Assembly: GCA_031268395.1 (NCBI GenBank)
Contig: JAIRXI010000179.1
Location: 1-7,429 of the forward strand
Reading direction: 5' to 3'
From: Tannerella sp.
GTDB lineage: Bacteria; Bacteroidota; Bacteroidia; Bacteroidales; Tannerellaceae
DNA: 7,429 bases
The position numbers and the translations under genes are program-made. The notes beneath the pieces were generated by a model that was given only the letters and a program-made list of their open reading frames with translations, ran no database searches and was not told where the DNA came from. Within the stretch, counting starts at the first letter, position 1. Each line of letters begins with the position of its first letter. Positions 6,368-7,429 of this stretch are shown in pieces.

Positions 6368-6932
6368 AGCGGACGGGAAACCGGACGCCGAAAAACTGAT
6401 TGCCGCCCATCTCCCGCGCCTCAAAGCCTTTATTCGCAGGCGCGTCCCCAGCCGCGAAGACGCCGACGATCTCCTGCAGGACGTTTTCTACCAGCTGCTC
6501 AGGGCCATCGACGACCCCCTCCACCCGATCGAACGGGTAGAGGCCTGGCTCTACCGCGTGGCACGGAATGCCATTGTCAATCTCGGGAAAAAGAAACGGG
6601 AAGAATCCATGCCCGTCTGTCACGACGGAGAAAGCGGAGAAACCATGATCAGTGAGTTTTCGGAAATCCTGTTCAGCGACGGAGATGCCCCCTCGCCCGA
6701 AACGGAATACCTGCGCTCGCTGGTCTGGACGGAGCTGGAGCAGGCGCTTTCGGAACTGCCCCCGGAACAGCGCGAAATATTCGAACTGACGGAACTCGAC
6801 GGCCTCCCGGTAAAGGAGATCGCCCGCACGACCGGCACGGGCGTCAACACCCTCCTCTCGCGAAAGCATTATGCCGTGCTGCACCTGCGAAAACGGATGA
6901 AAGACCTGTATGCCGAACTGACTGACCTGTAA
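6333..6932 (+). CDS. ECF-type RNA polymerase sigma factor
   Basis: The protein has 199 aa from the ATG at 6333. An upstream TTG at 6282 would add 17 residues inside the preceding gene and is less likely. Sigma region 2 spans about 22-88, with the core-binding stretch SREDADDLLQDVFYQLLRAI (40-59) and RVEAWLYRVARNAIVNLGKK (68-87). A variable acidic linker follows (about 93-128). Sigma region 4 is at about 133-190: ALSELPPEQREIFELTELDG, then the helix-turn-helix PVKEIARTTGTGVNTLLSRK, ending in HLRKRMK. Regions 1.2 and 3 are absent, as expected for ECF factors. It directs core RNA polymerase to an unknown regulon. The 35-nt overlap with the membrane protein gene suggests translational coupling and a joint function. 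No FecR or TonB-receptor gene follows, so it is not the usual polysaccharide-uptake arrangement. Confidence 0.94.
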   Translation: METGDRKQKRSEADGKPDAEKLIAAHLPRLKAFIRRRVPSREDADDLLQDVFYQLLRAIDDPLHPIERVEAWLYRVARNAIVNLGKKKREESMPVCHDGESGETMISEFSEILFSDGDAPSPETEYLRSLVWTELEQALSELPPEQREIFELTELDGLPVKEIARTTGTGVNTLLSRKHYAVLHLRKRMKDLYAELTDL

Positions 6933-6963
6933 GGCGGGGGCGGCGGCAGATCAATCCCCCGCC
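6933..6963 (+). terminator. GC hairpin directly after the sigma gene stop codon
   Basis: GGCGGGGG (6933-6940) pairs perfectly with CCCCCGCC (6956-6963) across a 15-nt loop, starting at the base after the TAA stop. It lacks a T-tract, so it may be a factor-dependent or 3'-protecting hairpin rather than a true intrinsic terminator. Confidence 0.4.
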
Positions 6964-6974
6964 CACCCCTCCCC
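6956..6974 (-). other. G-quadruplex motif with single-base loops
   Basis: The plus strand reads C5-G-C3-A-C4-T-C4. The minus strand is therefore GGGG-A-GGGG-T-GGG-C-GGGGG, four G-runs joined by 1-nt loops, the most stable class of parallel quadruplex. It overlaps the 3' strand of the hairpin at the sigma stop codon, so the two structures compete. Formation is inferred from sequence only. Confidence 0.6.
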
Positions 6975-7000
6975 GCAGGGACGGAAGGCGGACGGAAAGG

Positions 7001-7075
7001 GACGCGGCGGACGCGGCGGGAGGAGGCGCCGGCGGGTGATGCGCGTCGGCGCAGAATGGTGATGCGCGTCGGCGC
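7001..7075. repeat. Short direct repeats in G-rich spacer
   Basis: GACGCGGCG is repeated back to back at 7001-7009 and 7010-7018. GGTGATGCGCGTCGGCGC is repeated exactly at 7035-7052 and 7058-7075, an 18-bp unit with a 23-bp period. The second copy ends one base before the inverted-repeat element beginning at 7077. No gene is seen in this stretch. Confidence 0.8.
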
Positions 7076-7076
7076 T

Positions 7077-7408
7077 CCCGTCGTGTCTGGAAGAGGGCCT
7101 GCCGGAAAAAAACGGCCCGCAACGCACTGAGGCCCGTCCCAGCCGGGACGGAATGTTGGTAGAAAAGGGAACACGAGAGACACCACCCGTCGTCCCGGTC
7201 AGGGACGGAATGTGATCGGAACGGCCTTATTTCGCACAGGTAAGACAAGCATACAGCCCCGGCATATGTCCGCCGTGCCCCCTGTTTCGTTCACAGTCCG
7301 TCCCGGCCGGGACGGGTTCTTAGGCTGCGGGCCGTTTACTACCACCATCCCGTCCCTGGCCGGGACGGGCCGTTCTTTACCGGCAGGCCCTCTTCCGGAC
7401 ACGACGGG
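7077..7408. repeat. 332-bp inverted-repeat element with 43-bp arms
   Basis: The left arm 7077-7119 and right arm 7366-7408 are reverse complements at 40 of 43 positions. The outer ends read CCCGTCGTGT and ACACGACGGG. Symmetry resumes inward after about 17 extra bases on the left: the palindrome plus GGTAG near 7134-7161 mirrors CTACCACCATCCCG near 7339-7352. An inner pair (around 7191-7220 and 7285-7315) is also mirrored. The interior has no credible ORF. No target-site duplication is evident (GCT before, GAA after). It could be a MITE-like element or a large structured intergenic or RNA repeat; the sequence alone does not decide. Confidence 0.85.
7134..7368. repeat. Four nested CCGTCCC-n-GGGACGG palindromes
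   Basis: The copies are at 7134-7151 (loop AGCC), 7191-7208 (first base changed, loop GGTCA), 7298-7315 (perfect 18-bp palindrome CCGTCCCGGCCGGGACGG) and 7350-7368 (loop TGGCC). Copies 1 and 2 are followed by GGAATGT. Copies 3 and 4 carry mirrored flanks, so copy 1 mirrors copy 4 and copy 2 mirrors copy 3. Spacing is uneven (about 56, 108 and 52 bp), which argues against a CRISPR array. Each unit can fold alone or within the long hairpin. Confidence 0.85.
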
Positions 7409-7429
7409 GAAGTGTCTAATGGACATGTG

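Noticed and set aside
7134..7368. CRISPR array formed by the four palindromic repeats
   Set aside because: Only four units, alternating orientation, unequal spacing (about 52-108 bp), mirrored flanks and no cas genes.
6844..7426. Minus-strand ORFs at 6844-7248, 6869-7186 and 7199-7426
   Set aside because: They are open only because of the GC-rich repeats. They are Arg/Pro/Ser-rich, lack domains, overlap the sigma gene's end or the inverted-repeat arms, and have no leader or promoter.
7419..7429. ATG at the right edge as the start of a further gene
   Set aside because: Only three codons are visible, so nothing can be supported.

Overview
The window looks like a chromosomal housekeeping segment of a GC-rich member of the Bacteroidales. 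Three things suggest this. Promoter-like sites match the Bacteroidetes consensus (TTG ... TAnnTTTG) rather than the E. coli one. The start codons lack clear Shine-Dalgarno sequences and sit in A/T-rich leaders. The L-fucose isomerase reads like the Bacteroides type. The genus cannot be fixed from this sequence alone.

Layout from left to right: (1) Positions 1-219 form a long imperfect palindrome, a MITE-like element of the 'GTCATTGCGAC ... GAAGCAATC' kind. It ends 8 bp before the promoter of (2) rnpB, the RNase P RNA, at about 263-628 on the plus strand; no protein is encoded here. (3) A minus-strand cluster reads from 3642 down to 705: an exported nitroreductase-like flavoprotein, then two tandem membrane-anchored calcineurin-like metallophosphoesterases that overlap in an ATGA. 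rnpB converges on this cluster. (4) fucI (3853-5640, plus strand) diverges from the cluster. Its leader holds a strong hairpin followed by seven T residues, and it ends at a textbook intrinsic terminator. No other fucose gene is in the window. (5) A spacer of about 300 bp holds a second palindromic repeat (5729-5856). (6) A two-gene plus-strand unit follows: a small two-TM, histidine-rich membrane protein (5999-6367) overlapping an ECF-type sigma factor (6333-6932). (7) The last 500 bp has no convincing gene but is rich in structure: a GC hairpin at the sigma stop codon, a one-nucleotide-loop G-quadruplex motif on the minus strand, short direct repeats, and a 332-bp inverted-repeat element (7077-7408) with nested CCGTCCC/GGGACGG palindromes.

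The genes do not form one pathway. rnpB processes tRNA 5' ends. FucI begins cytoplasmic L-fucose breakdown. The phosphoesterase cluster probably acts at the envelope. The sigma factor/membrane protein pair looks like a small envelope-responsive regulatory module. No defence, phage or conjugation gene was seen. The most unusual content is the non-coding structure: three different long palindromic elements in 7.4 kb, the hairpin in the fucI leader, and the structured 3' region after the sigma gene.
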